Part shown: positions 1 through 8,045 of the stretch, piece by piece
How positions within the stretch are numbered: position 1 is the first letter of the stretch
Layout of the letters: every line of letters begins with the position of its first letter
Assembly: GCA_021324155.1 (NCBI GenBank)
Contig: JAJPJQ010000045.1
Location: 59,596-123,595, forward strand
DNA length: 64,000 nt
Source: Pseudomonadota bacterium
Lineage (GTDB): Bacteria; Desulfobacterota; Binatia; UBA9968
Direction: 5' to 3'
Notes under the pieces: model-generated
Told to the model about the DNA's origin: nothing
Databases searched by the model: none
What the model saw: only the letters and a program-made list of their open reading frames with translations
Position numbers and translations under genes: made by a program

Positions 1-213
1 CTCGTCCAACGCGAGCTGTCTGCGTCCGGCACCGTTGCGGAGATGCCTGTTATAAATGTTGCGGTCGCGAGCCAGTTGCTCTTGATCGCGGTCGATTACC
101 CTCTGGTCGTAGCGGATCTCGCCGCGGTACTGGGCGTGAACGGGAGCGGAGACGCCGATGAGAGATCCTGCCAGTAAGCCGCCTATGACAATGTTCTTGT
201 ACGATTTCTTCAT
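1..213 (-). CDS. secreted charged protein, 3' end beyond window
   Basis: Partial gene whose 3' end runs off the left edge; 71 codons are visible. The ATG at 213 has an excellent ribosome binding site (AAAGGAGGGAG, 4-5 bases upstream). Residues 1-28 form a Sec signal peptide: a Lys-rich start, the hydrophobic stretch IVIGGLLAGSLIGVSA, then a VHAQ cleavage region. The product is therefore exported. The mature part is very hydrophilic, rich in Arg, Asp and Gln (for example RYDQRVIDRDQEQLARD), and probably helical. I do not recognise the family. A consensus sigma-54 promoter lies 44 bp upstream of the start, so expression probably depends on RpoN and an enhancer-binding activator. Confidence 0.8.
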   Translation of the reverse strand, partial: MKKSYKNIVIGGLLAGSLIGVSAPVHAQYRGEIRYDQRVIDRDQEQLARDRNIYNRHLRNGAGRRQLALDE

Positions 214-256
214 ATCTCCCTCCTTTGCGGGCCCGAAGGCCTCGACGATTAAAAAC

Positions 257-272
257 AGCAACGCGCGTGCCA
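257..272 (-). promoter_or_regulatory. sigma-54 (-24/-12) promoter
   Basis: Read on the minus strand the site is TGGCACGCGCGTTGCT, matching every fixed position of the RpoN consensus TGGCACG-N4-TTGCW with exact spacing. Transcription would start near 245 and give a leader of about 30 nt containing the strong ribosome binding site of the secreted-protein gene. RpoN promoters need an NtrC-family activator; two such activators are encoded in this window (16534-17904 and 53837-55171). Confidence 0.75.
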
Positions 273-359
273 GGAAAAACGTACGGCATACGGCGTATTT
301 TCAGCGCAGAAAAAGAGTGACGGGTGAAGAATCGTGCGGGAGGGGAAGATTCTTCCTTA

Positions 360-371
360 GGGTGAATACCC
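360..371 (-). promoter_or_regulatory. GGGTATTCACCC semi-palindrome, possible activator site
   Basis: The minus strand reads GGGTATTCACCC. It lies about 90 bp upstream of the RpoN promoter at 257-272, a usual distance for an upstream activating sequence. Near-identical sites occur upstream of three other minus-strand genes in the window (18867-18901, 20938-20949, 21368-21378). Binding by a specific regulator is inference. Confidence 0.4.
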
Positions 372-384
372 CAGGCGTATCAAC

Positions 385-1113
385 TCACAAATGCGCCGCG
401 GCTTCCTTATCGAGAAACCACGACAATCGACCGTTCGTCGGCGCTACGCGCGCGGCGGGAAGATCGGCGCCGTCGCGTAGCGTTTGTTTAACCACGCCGG
501 CTTTCGCTTTGCCCGCGACGAGAAAAGCTACTTCGGCGGCGGAGTTCAACACCGGCAGCGTGAATGTGATGCGGTACGTCTTGAGCTTCTCGACATAGGC
601 CGCGATCACTAGCCGCTCTCTTTCTGCGAGCGCAGCGCTGCCCGGAAACAGCGACGCGGTATGGCCCTCCTCGCCGATGCCGAGGAGAATGAGATCGAAG
701 CGGGGAAATGTGCCGGGAGGCGATGCAAAAAAATCGCCTAGAGCGGCTTCATATGCCGCGGCGGCTTTTTCGGGTCCGCGCTCGGTCTCGATGCGATGAA
801 TGTTCGCCTGCGGCGCCGGCACGCGCGCAAGCAGCGCCTCGCACGCCATGCGATAGTTGCTGTCGGAATGATCGGCCGGCACCGAGCGCTCGTCACCCCA
901 GAAAAAATGCACCCGGTCCCACGCGATCCGCGAGCGGAATTCGTCGGCGGCGAGCGCCGCGTAGAGCGCGCGCGGCGTGTTGCCACCCGAAAGCGCGACC
1001 GCGAAGCGTCCCGCGCGCGCAATCGCCTCGTCCGCCGCGCGCATCCACTCGAGCCCGGCTTTGCGGGCGAGATCAGCGATATCGGCGCAGACGATTTCCT
1101 CGTACTGCGTCAT
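385..1113 (-). CDS. pgl: 6-phosphogluconolactonase
   Basis: Hydrolyses 6-phosphogluconolactone to 6-phosphogluconate in the oxidative pentose phosphate pathway. The protein is 242 aa, normal for the DevB/SOL family. Family motifs are visible: LSGGNTPRALYAALA near residue 38, FFWGDERSVPADHSDSNYRM near 70-90, and the active-site block GIGEEGHTASLFPGS near 142. The ATG at 1113 overlaps the TGA of the upstream glucokinase gene by 4 bp (ATGA), implying translational coupling. A longer reading frame extends upstream into the glucokinase gene, but family alignment supports the MTQYEEIV start. It is the last gene of the pentose-phosphate operon. Confidence 0.95.
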   Translation of the reverse strand: MTQYEEIVCADIADLARKAGLEWMRAADEAIARAGRFAVALSGGNTPRALYAALAADEFRSRIAWDRVHFFWGDERSVPADHSDSNYRMACEALLARVPAPQANIHRIETERGPEKAAAAYEAALGDFFASPPGTFPRFDLILLGIGEEGHTASLFPGSAALAERERLVIAAYVEKLKTYRITFTLPVLNSAAEVAFLVAGKAKAGVVKQTLRDGADLPAARVAPTNGRLSWFLDKEAAAHL

Positions 1114-2096
1114 GATCCGTCCTGCGCGTGTGCGCCGTAATATGCCGCGCCGCGAAGCGCCGTCTCTTCGTTGAGGATAACCTGGACCGGGACCCGCGCC
1201 AGCAGCTCGGCGTATCGGCCTTTGCCGACAAACGACTTCATAAACGTGCCGTCCAGGAGCTTTTTGAGGATCTTCGGCGCGATGCCGCCGCCGACGCATA
1301 CGCCGCCGAGCGCCTTGGCCCTGAGCGCCAGGTTGCCCGCCTCGGCACCATAAGAGGACGCGAAGATATCGAGCGCGTGCACGCAGATCTCGGCCTCGCC
1401 GGCGAGCGCCGTCAGTGAAATCGCGGCGGTCGGATCCTGCTTTGCGAGCCGGTCGGGGAGCCACGCGGGCACCTCGTAACGGCCCGAGTCCTTGAGGAAG
1501 TTATAAATGTTGAAAATCCCCGGGCCGGAGATCACCCGCTCGTAGCTCACGTGGCCGAAGCGGGCCGCAAGGTACGAAAGCAGCTCGATGTGCTGCGGCG
1601 TGTGCGGCGCGTAGTCGGCGTGGCCGCCCTCTGAAGCGAGCACGCGATAAGCGCCGCCGACCGGATACAGAATGGCCTCGCCGAGACCGGTGCCGGCGGC
1701 GATCAGGGCCATGTTCGCGCGCGGGTCGCAGCTGCCGACGTTCAGCACGGTGTATTCGGAGCTATCGAGCGTGCCCGCGCCGTAGCCCGTCGCCTCGAGG
1801 TCATTGAGCAGAGCGACGGAGCCTAGTCCGAGATGGCGCGCGAGGGCGCGGCCGTCGATGAACCAAGGCAGGTTCGGCGTTTTAACGGTCTCGTCGATGA
1901 CGGGTCCGGCGACGCCGAAGCATGCGCCGGTCGGCGCCAACGGATAGGCCGCGGTAAAGTCGTTCAGGACGGCTTCAAGCGAAGGATAATCTTTGCTGGG
2001 GAAAATTTTCTTTGCACGTTGGACGAGCTTTCCGGCATCGAGGGTAAATAGCGCGATCCGCGTCTTCGTTCCCCCGATGTCGCCGGCCAGGATCAT
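1110..2096 (-). CDS. glk: glucokinase (Glk family)
   Basis: ATP-dependent phosphorylation of glucose to glucose-6-phosphate, supplying the downstream lactonase/dehydrogenase route. It begins MILAGDIGGTKTRIALF, the phosphate-1 motif at the expected N-terminal position, followed by GACFGVAGPV, LLNDLEATGYG (active-site Asp) and AGTGLGEAI. It is 328 aa from the ATG at 2096. A GTG at 2126 would add ten residues, but those codons belong to an AT-rich inverted repeat (2097-2231), so I prefer 2096; neither start has a clear ribosome binding site. The 3' end overlaps pgl by 4 bp. Confidence 0.92.
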   Translation of the reverse strand: MILAGDIGGTKTRIALFTLDAGKLVQRAKKIFPSKDYPSLEAVLNDFTAAYPLAPTGACFGVAGPVIDETVKTPNLPWFIDGRALARHLGLGSVALLNDLEATGYGAGTLDSSEYTVLNVGSCDPRANMALIAAGTGLGEAILYPVGGAYRVLASEGGHADYAPHTPQHIELLSYLAARFGHVSYERVISGPGIFNIYNFLKDSGRYEVPAWLPDRLAKQDPTAAISLTALAGEAEICVHALDIFASSYGAEAGNLALRAKALGGVCVGGGIAPKILKKLLDGTFMKSFVGKGRYAELLARVPVQVILNEETALRGAAYYGAHAQDGS

Positions 2097-2231
2097 AGTT
2101 TCAGGTTTAAGGTTTTCGAGTTTCACGTAAAGACGTTCATGAGGTGAAATCCGAAGCGTGCTTTGTCAGTCCCCGTATGTGGACGTCCTTTTTTGAGATC
2201 TTCCGATATTTGAAACCGTAAACCTGAAACT
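2097..2231. repeat. MITE-like element with 13-bp inverted ends
   Basis: AGTTTCAGGTTTA (2097-2109) and TAAACCTGAAACT (2219-2231) form a perfect 13-bp inverted repeat. The flanking bases are of the same low-complexity type (GTTTTCGAGTTTC, TGAAACCG). It fills the gap between zwf and glk. The left arm touches the glk ATG and explains the spurious upstream GTG extension. Insertion by a non-autonomous element is inference. Confidence 0.55.
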
Positions 2232-2242
2232 AGAAACGTCTG

Positions 2243-3775
2243 TTATAGTTTCCGCCAATGATGGCCGTCCTTTTCGATGAATGCGTCCGCCTCTTTTGGC
2301 CCCCAGCTTCCCGCCGGATAGCCGGGAATGAAATCGCTCCGCGTCTTGTGCCACGCATCGATCAGCGGCGTCAGAAGGCTCCACGCGAGCTCGACCCAAT
2401 CCTGGCGCGTAAACAGCGTCGAGTCGCCGCGCAGCGCATCGACAAGCAGCGTCTCGTAGGCCTCGGGAGGCGCGGCGCCGAAGGCGACTTCGTAATCGAA
2501 GTCGAGGCTGAGCGAGTTGACGCAGACTTCCGGTCCCGGCGGCTTAACCTCGAATGTAAGCGAAACGCCTTCGTCGGGCTGGATGCGCATGACCAGCACG
2601 TTCGAGCCGAGGCCGTCGACCGCGGCGCACGATTGGAAGAACGACAGAGGCGGCTTTTTGAAGTGGATCGCGATCTCGGTCACGCGCTTCGCGAGCCGCT
2701 TGCCCGAGCGCAAATAAAACGGCACGCCCTGCCAGCGCCAGTTGTCGATCCAGAGCTTAAGCGCCGCGTACGTTTCCGTCGTCGACCCGGAATCGACGCC
2801 TTCCTCCTGGCGGTAGCCCGGCACCGGCTTGCCGTTGATCTCGCCGGCGCCGTACTGGCCGCGGACCGCCTCGTCCGGCGAGATCGGCCGGATCGCGTGC
2901 AACACTTTCGCCTTTTCGTCGTGCACCGCGTCGGCGGCGAAGAACGCCGGCGGCTCCATCGCCGTCATGCACACGAGCTGCAAGAGATGATTCTGAAACA
3001 TGTCGCGCAGCGCGCCCGCCTGCTCGTAATATCCGCCGCGGCTCTCCACCCCGACGGTCTCGGCCGCGGTGATCTGCACGTAATCGACGTAGCGCCGATT
3101 CCAGATCGGCTCGAAGACGGCGTTGCCGAAACGAAAGACGAGAATGTTCTGCACCGTCTCCTTTCCGAGATAATGATCGATGCGGTAGATCTGACTCTCG
3201 TCGAAGAACTCGTGCAGCTCGCGATTGAGCTGCCGCGCGGTGTCGAGATCGGTGCCGAACGGCTTTTCGACGACGAGCCGGGTCCAGCCGCCGGTTTCCT
3301 GATGGCGGCCGGCGAGCCCGGCGACGGCGATCTGGCGCGCCACGGGCGCGTACTGGTCCGGAGGGATCGCTAGATAAAGCACTCTCCTGCCCTCGGTGCT
3401 GTGCTCGCGCTCTAGTTTGTAGAGGCGGTCTTTCATTCGTAGATAGCTGTCCGGCTCGCGGTAGTTGGCGGGGATATAATGAAGCAGGTCGGCGAAGCGC
3501 GACCATTCGGCCTCGTTTCCGATCCCACCGCGGGAGAAGCGCTCGATAGCCTCGCGCATCTGGCGGCGGAAGTCGTCGTCGCTCACCGCCGATCGGGCGC
3601 TGCCGACGATGAGCAGCCCCTCGGGCAGACGCCGGTTCACATGAAGATGATACAGCGCAGGAATGAGCTTTCGCTTGTTGAGATCCCCGGTCGCGCCGAA
3701 GATCACCAGCACGCTGCGCTCCGGGTGCGCCGCGGCGCGCGCGGACTCGCGCAGGGATTCCATCGTCGCTTCCAC
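2243..3775 (-). CDS. zwf: glucose-6-phosphate 1-dehydrogenase
   Basis: Oxidises glucose-6-phosphate to 6-phosphogluconolactone with reduction of NADP (or NAD), the entry step of the oxidative pentose phosphate pathway. It has 510 aa, typical length. Visible motifs are the nucleotide-binding GATGDLNKRKLIPALYHL near residue 27, VEKPFGTDL near 170, and the catalytic signature RIDHYLGKETVQN near 200. The gene starts 2 bp after the gnd stop codon. A possible second in-frame Met is at residue 5. The coupled arrangement with gnd, glk and pgl matches its pathway. Confidence 0.96.
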   Translation of the reverse strand: MEATMESLRESARAAAHPERSVLVIFGATGDLNKRKLIPALYHLHVNRRLPEGLLIVGSARSAVSDDDFRRQMREAIERFSRGGIGNEAEWSRFADLLHYIPANYREPDSYLRMKDRLYKLEREHSTEGRRVLYLAIPPDQYAPVARQIAVAGLAGRHQETGGWTRLVVEKPFGTDLDTARQLNRELHEFFDESQIYRIDHYLGKETVQNILVFRFGNAVFEPIWNRRYVDYVQITAAETVGVESRGGYYEQAGALRDMFQNHLLQLVCMTAMEPPAFFAADAVHDEKAKVLHAIRPISPDEAVRGQYGAGEINGKPVPGYRQEEGVDSGSTTETYAALKLWIDNWRWQGVPFYLRSGKRLAKRVTEIAIHFKKPPLSFFQSCAAVDGLGSNVLVMRIQPDEGVSLTFEVKPPGPEVCVNSLSLDFDYEVAFGAAPPEAYETLLVDALRGDSTLFTRQDWVELAWSLLTPLIDAWHKTRSDFIPGYPAGSWGPKEADAFIEKDGHHWRKL

Positions 3776-3777
3776 GC

Positions 3778-4683
3778 TCAGTCCTTCTTGATCGCGTGCC
3801 CGCCGAATTCGTGGCGCATCATCGCGAGCAGCTTATCGCTGAACGAATCCGTGTCGCGCGAGCGCAGCCGCTCGAGCAGCGACAGCGTAATAACGGGGGC
3901 GAACACATCGAGGTCGACGGCCTCGAAGGCCGTCCAGCGTCCCTCGCCGGAGTCGTCGACATAAGGCTTGATGCCCGTAAGCGCCGGATTGTCCTTGAGG
4001 CCTTCCGCGATCAGATCGAGCAACCACGAGCGCACGACGCTGCCGGTGCGCCAGATCTCAGAGACCTGGTGCAAGTCGATATTGAATTCTTTTTTCCGCT
4101 GTATGATCGCGAATCCTTCGGCATACGCCTGCATCATGCCGTACTCGATGCCATTGTGGATCATTTTGACGAAGTGGCCGGCGCCGCTCGGCCCGACGTG
4201 GCCCCAACCTTGATCGTGCGCCGGCGCGAGCGTTTGAAAAATCGGCGTCAGCCGCTCGACGGGCGCGCGCGCGCCGCCGATCATCAGGCTGTAGCCTTCC
4301 TTGAGACCCCAGATGCCGCCGCTCGTGCCGCAGTCGATGTAATCGATGCCTGAGGCGATCAGATCTTCGGCCCGGCGCATCGTATCCTTATAGTTGCTGT
4401 TGCCGCCGTCAATGACAACGTCGCCACGCTCGATCGATCCCTTGAGCGCGCTGATCGTTTCGTCCACGGGCTTGCCCGACGGGACCATGAGCCAGACGGC
4501 GCGCGGCGGCTGCAGGCGCGCGACGAAATCCGCGAGCGAATGCGCGGGCAGCGCGCCGAAACCAGCCACGCGATCGATCGCTTCACTGTTGCGGTCGTAC
4601 GCCACGACCTTGTGGCCGCCGCGGACGAGCCGCTCGGTCATGTTGGCGCCCATTCGGCCGAGGCCGATCATGCCGAGTTCCAT
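3778..4683 (-). CDS. gnd: 6-phosphogluconate dehydrogenase, decarboxylating (short type)
   Basis: Oxidative decarboxylation of 6-phosphogluconate to ribulose-5-phosphate. At 301 aa it is the short GntZ/YqeC-like class rather than the 470-aa GndA class, and members of this class often prefer NAD. It begins with the Rossmann motif MIGLGRMGANM. DGGNSNYKDT, CGTSGGIWGLKEGYSLMIGG and GAGHFVKMIHNGIEYGMMQ supply the substrate and catalytic (Lys, Asn) residues. Fifteen bases separate it from tal-pgi upstream and 2 bases from zwf downstream. Confidence 0.94.
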   Translation of the reverse strand: MELGMIGLGRMGANMTERLVRGGHKVVAYDRNSEAIDRVAGFGALPAHSLADFVARLQPPRAVWLMVPSGKPVDETISALKGSIERGDVVIDGGNSNYKDTMRRAEDLIASGIDYIDCGTSGGIWGLKEGYSLMIGGARAPVERLTPIFQTLAPAHDQGWGHVGPSGAGHFVKMIHNGIEYGMMQAYAEGFAIIQRKKEFNIDLHQVSEIWRTGSVVRSWLLDLIAEGLKDNPALTGIKPYVDDSGEGRWTAFEAVDLDVFAPVITLSLLERLRSRDTDSFSDKLLAMMRHEFGGHAIKKD

Positions 4684-4698
4684 AAAATTCTCCTTCGT

Positions 4699-7464
4699 TT
4701 ATGCGCGCACGATATCCAGGATTTGCTTGAGGCCGCTTTCGGTGTCGCGGCCGAGATTGATCCTGAGTACGCGGCGGCGGCGCTGCTTGAGCGCGGTGAA
4801 GTCGCCGAGGGCCTGCGCGCGGATGAGCGCGCCGAACGTATATTCGGTCTCGGGCACGGGCAGATCCTCCGCAGGCTCGTCGACGAGCTGCAGCACAAGA
4901 ATGGAGTTCGGGCCGCCTTTGTGCAGCTGCCCGGTCGAATGAAGGAAGCGCGGGCCGTAGCCGCGCGTCGCCGCGAGCCGCATGCGGTCGCGCAGCGCGG
5001 TCGACAGCGCGGTCAGCGCCTCGGTATTGCGCGCGCTGGGATTTAAATAGGCCTGGACCGAGACGTAATCGCGCTCTTTTTTCTTTCCCAACCACGCCGC
5101 GATTGCCTGGCGCAGCGCGGCGGCGCCCTCGACCGAAACCTCCTCTTTAGGCTTCGCTCCTTTTTCGCCGCCTTCCTTTTTCGCCATCGCCTGTTTGGCG
5201 AGATCCTTGGCGAGCTGCACGTCGGGCTGATTGAACGGATGAATGCCGATCGCAGCGCCTGCGGCGGCCACGGCCGCCTCCCAACGGAAAAACTCTTGGC
5301 CGATGTCGACCTTCCGTCCGACATCGATGCGGGCGACGGGATGGCCGGCGTGCTCCAACGCCTTCACCTTGGCGTCGAGATCCTTATCGTCGCCGTCCAT
5401 TCGCAGATAAACGAAAAAACGGTCACCGTCGTATTTTTCCGGCGCGGCCGGAGGCTCGGCGGCGACCGGGACGATGCCCTTGTTGTCCTTGCCGGTGCTT
5501 TCAGCGATCAGCTGCTCGACCCAGGCGGGAAACGCCGTGAGTGACGGCGAGGCGATGAACGTCACTTTGTCGCGCTTCGCGAGCGCGAGCTCCCCCAGCG
5601 CGGCGCCCAGCGCGAGGGCGGGATTGTCGGCGCCGTTCGTCGTCGCCTTGGCCATCCGGCGCGCGCTTTCGAGCACGGCGGCGACGTCGACGCCGATCAG
5701 CGCCGCGGGGACAATGCCGAAGACCGTGAGCGCCGAGTAGCGCCCGCCGACATCCGCCGTCGCCCGGAACACCGTGCGGAATTTTCTCTCGTGCGCGAGC
5801 TTTTCCAGCGGCGTGCCCGGGTCGGTGATCGCCGCAAAATTCTCGCCGGGAGCCGATTTCGACTCGCCCACCTTGCGCCAGAAATAGAAGAACAGCGAAT
5901 TGCTCTCGATCGTCGTGCCCGATTTGCTCGAGACGACAAACAACGTCCGGCCCACGTCGATGCTGCCTTCGACAGCGCGCACCGCGGCGGGATGCGTGCT
6001 GTCGAGGACGATCAGCTCGGGATAAGCCGGCGCGTTGCCGAACGTGCGCTGAAACACCTCGGGCGCGAGGCTCGAGCCGCCCATGCCGAGCAACACGACG
6101 TGACGAAAGCCGTCGGATTTGATCTTCTCCGCGAACGCGCGGACTTCCTGGACGGTGTCTTTCATCGTTTCCGGCAGGTCGAGCCAGCCGAGCCGGTCGG
6201 CGAGCTCGGGCACCGGCTGCGCCGACCACAACGTGGTATCTTTTTGCCACATGCGCGCCGCGAAATTCTCCGACTGCCATGTCTTCAACCGGCGGTCGAT
6301 GCGGCTCTGATATTTTCCCAGCCGCAGCTCTTGGCGGTCTAGGCCGCCACCGGAGTTGCCGCCGGCCGCCTGGAAGGCAGCGCGCTTTTTCTCCAGCGCC
6401 GCGGCGAGATCGTCGAACGATTTCACAAATGCGGCGACGCCCTCCTCTTGCAGCTTCTTTCCGACGGCTTCGAGGTCGATGCCGAGTCGCGCCGCCTGAT
6501 CGAGCGCGGCCATCGCTTCTTCGAGATTTTCCTTCACGGTCGCGCCGCGGGCCTCGCCGTGATCGCGGAAAGCGTCGATGGTCGCGGGCGGCAGGGTGTT
6601 GATCGTCTCGGGCCCGATCAGGTTCTCCACGTAAAGCACGTCGGAGTACGCGGGATTTTTCGTGCCCGTGCTCGCCCACAAGGGCCGCTGCACGCGCGCG
6701 CCGCGGCTCTTGAGCTGCGCGAATCCTTCGCCGTGGAAAATCTCCTCGAAGCGGCGATAGACCGCCTTCGAATTCGCGACAGCGAGCTTGCCGCGGAGCG
6801 CGAGCGCCTCCGGCGTGCCGATCTTCTCGAGTTCCTTATCGACGAGCGTATCGACGCGGCTCACGAAGAACGACGCGACCGACGCGATCGTGCGCGGGTT
6901 CTCCGCGCGCTCCAAACCGCGCGCGTAGGCCCCGGCGACGGCTTCGTAGTGGCTCATCGAAAACATCAGCGTGATATTGACGTTGACGCCTTCGGCGGTG
7001 AGCCGCTCGATCGCCGGAATGCCCGCGGGGGTCGCGGGGACTTTGACCATGAGATTCGGACGGGCGACTTCTTTTTTCAGCCGCCGCGCTTCGGCGATCG
7101 TCCCTTCGGTATCGTCCGCCAAATGCGGCGAGACTTCGATGCTGACGAACCCGTCGGCGCCGCCGGTCTCGTCGTAGACCGGCCGCAGCATGTCGGCGGC
7201 GGCGCGTATATCCTCGATGACAAGGCGCTCGTAAATCTTGCCGGTCTCGATATTGGGATCGTCCGCGAGCGCCGCCTTGAACGTCTCGTCGTAGGCGCTC
7301 CCGTGCGCGATCGCCTTCTCGAAGATGGTCGGATTGCTCGTCATGCCGCGGATACCGTCGTCGTCGATGAGCTTCTTGAGCTCCCCGGTGTTGAACAAAT
7401 TGCGATGGATGTAGTCGAGCCAGACCGACTGTCCGTAACGCAACAACTCTTTCATCCGGTTCAT
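4699..7464 (-). CDS. tal-pgi: bifunctional transaldolase / glucose-6-phosphate isomerase fusion
   Basis: A 921-aa fusion. Residues about 1-360 are a transaldolase (YGQSVWLDYIHR; MTSNPTIFEKAI; Schiff-base Lys in LMVKVPATPAGI), transferring a dihydroxyacetone unit between sedoheptulose-7-P and glyceraldehyde-3-P. Residues about 375-921 are a phosphoglucose isomerase (GMGGSSLAPEVF, SSKSGTTIESNS, GRYSALTVFGI, STGKDNKGIVPV), interconverting glucose-6-P and fructose-6-P. The two halves are joined by a linker rich in Gly and Ser (GGNSGGG). Such fusions are known in several bacterial phyla and would link the non-oxidative branch to recycling of hexose phosphate. It sits 18 bp downstream of rpiB. Confidence 0.95.
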   Translation of the reverse strand: MNRMKELLRYGQSVWLDYIHRNLFNTGELKKLIDDDGIRGMTSNPTIFEKAIAHGSAYDETFKAALADDPNIETGKIYERLVIEDIRAAADMLRPVYDETGGADGFVSIEVSPHLADDTEGTIAEARRLKKEVARPNLMVKVPATPAGIPAIERLTAEGVNVNITLMFSMSHYEAVAGAYARGLERAENPRTIASVASFFVSRVDTLVDKELEKIGTPEALALRGKLAVANSKAVYRRFEEIFHGEGFAQLKSRGARVQRPLWASTGTKNPAYSDVLYVENLIGPETINTLPPATIDAFRDHGEARGATVKENLEEAMAALDQAARLGIDLEAVGKKLQEEGVAAFVKSFDDLAAALEKKRAAFQAAGGNSGGGLDRQELRLGKYQSRIDRRLKTWQSENFAARMWQKDTTLWSAQPVPELADRLGWLDLPETMKDTVQEVRAFAEKIKSDGFRHVVLLGMGGSSLAPEVFQRTFGNAPAYPELIVLDSTHPAAVRAVEGSIDVGRTLFVVSSKSGTTIESNSLFFYFWRKVGESKSAPGENFAAITDPGTPLEKLAHERKFRTVFRATADVGGRYSALTVFGIVPAALIGVDVAAVLESARRMAKATTNGADNPALALGAALGELALAKRDKVTFIASPSLTAFPAWVEQLIAESTGKDNKGIVPVAAEPPAAPEKYDGDRFFVYLRMDGDDKDLDAKVKALEHAGHPVARIDVGRKVDIGQEFFRWEAAVAAAGAAIGIHPFNQPDVQLAKDLAKQAMAKKEGGEKGAKPKEEVSVEGAAALRQAIAAWLGKKKERDYVSVQAYLNPSARNTEALTALSTALRDRMRLAATRGYGPRFLHSTGQLHKGGPNSILVLQLVDEPAEDLPVPETEYTFGALIRAQALGDFTALKQRRRRVLRINLGRDTESGLKQILDIVRA

Positions 7465-7482
7465 GAACCTCTCCTGACAAAA

Positions 7483-7950
7483 TTATGAAGCTTTATTGCC
7501 GGTGGCAAAAGTCTTTTCGAGGCGCTCGACCTTCTCCAGCCGCCGGACGTGACGCTCGGCGCCGGAGAAGCGCGCGTTTAAATACGCCTGCATGAGCTCG
7601 CGCGCGAGCTCGGGTCCGATGACGCGCGCGCCGAGCACGAGCACGTTCATGTCATCGTGCTCGACGCCCTGGTGCGCCGAATAAGTGTCGTGACAGAGAC
7701 CGGCGCGCACGCCGAAAATCTTGTTTGCCGCGACGCTCGCGCCGACGCCGCTGCCGCATATGAGGACCCCGCGCTCGACGCGGCCGTCGACGACCGCGCG
7801 CCCGACCGCCGCGGCAAAGTCGGGATAATCGACGGGAGCGTCGCTGTCGGTGCCGAGGTCGAGGACTTCATGGCCGAGCTCTCGCGCATAAGCGGCGAGG
7901 TTCTGCTTCAAAGAAAATCCCGCATGATCCGCGGCGAAGGCGACACGCAT
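7483..7950 (-). CDS. rpiB: ribose-5-phosphate isomerase B
   Basis: Interconverts ribulose-5-P and ribose-5-P. It has 155 aa, normal for the RpiB/LacAB family. Conserved blocks are [10 protein letters not shown] at residue 6, DYPDFA near 43, and the active-site loop [17 protein letters not shown] near 65 with its catalytic Cys, followed by GVRAGLCHD with the His/Asp. It lies between tkt and tal-pgi in the operon. The 95-bp gap to tkt contains two REP-like palindromes. No gene for ribulose-5-P 3-epimerase (rpe) is found in the cluster. Confidence 0.95.
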   Translation of the reverse strand: MRVAFAADHAGFSLKQNLAAYARELGHEVLDLGTDSDAPVDYPDFAAAVGRAVVDGRVERGVLICGSGVGASVAANKIFGVRAGLCHDTYSAHQGVEHDDMNVLVLGARVIGPELARELMQAYLNARFSGAERHVRRLEKVERLEKTFATGNKAS

Positions 7951-7987
7951 GAACGCTCCAGAAGAATGCGACCGGCAGTGGGTTGCA

Positions 7988-8040
7988 GGGGCCGGTTTGT
8001 AACCCGCCCTATCTTGGGCAGTTTAAAAACTGCCCCTACA
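7988..8040. repeat. pair of REP-like palindromes
   Basis: Two adjacent hairpins fill the tkt-rpiB gap. The first pairs 7989-7997 with 8001-8009 (8 of 9 bases, loop TGT). The second pairs GGGCAGTTT (8016-8024) with AAACTGCCC (8027-8035), a perfect 9-bp stem. No T-tract follows on either strand, so they look like extragenic palindromic repeats rather than terminators, though they could attenuate or stabilise the operon mRNA. Confidence 0.55.
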
Positions 8041-8045
8041 CCGGA

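Noticed and set aside
158..598. 146-aa plus-strand open frame across the left intergenic region into pgl
   Set aside because: It lies opposite the pgl coding strand, has no recognisable motif or ribosome binding site, and its composition is that of an antisense frame.
2258..3373. 371-aa plus-strand open frame opposite zwf
   Set aside because: Long antisense frames are expected in high-GC genes; zwf motifs on the minus strand are complete and no domain is visible on the plus strand.
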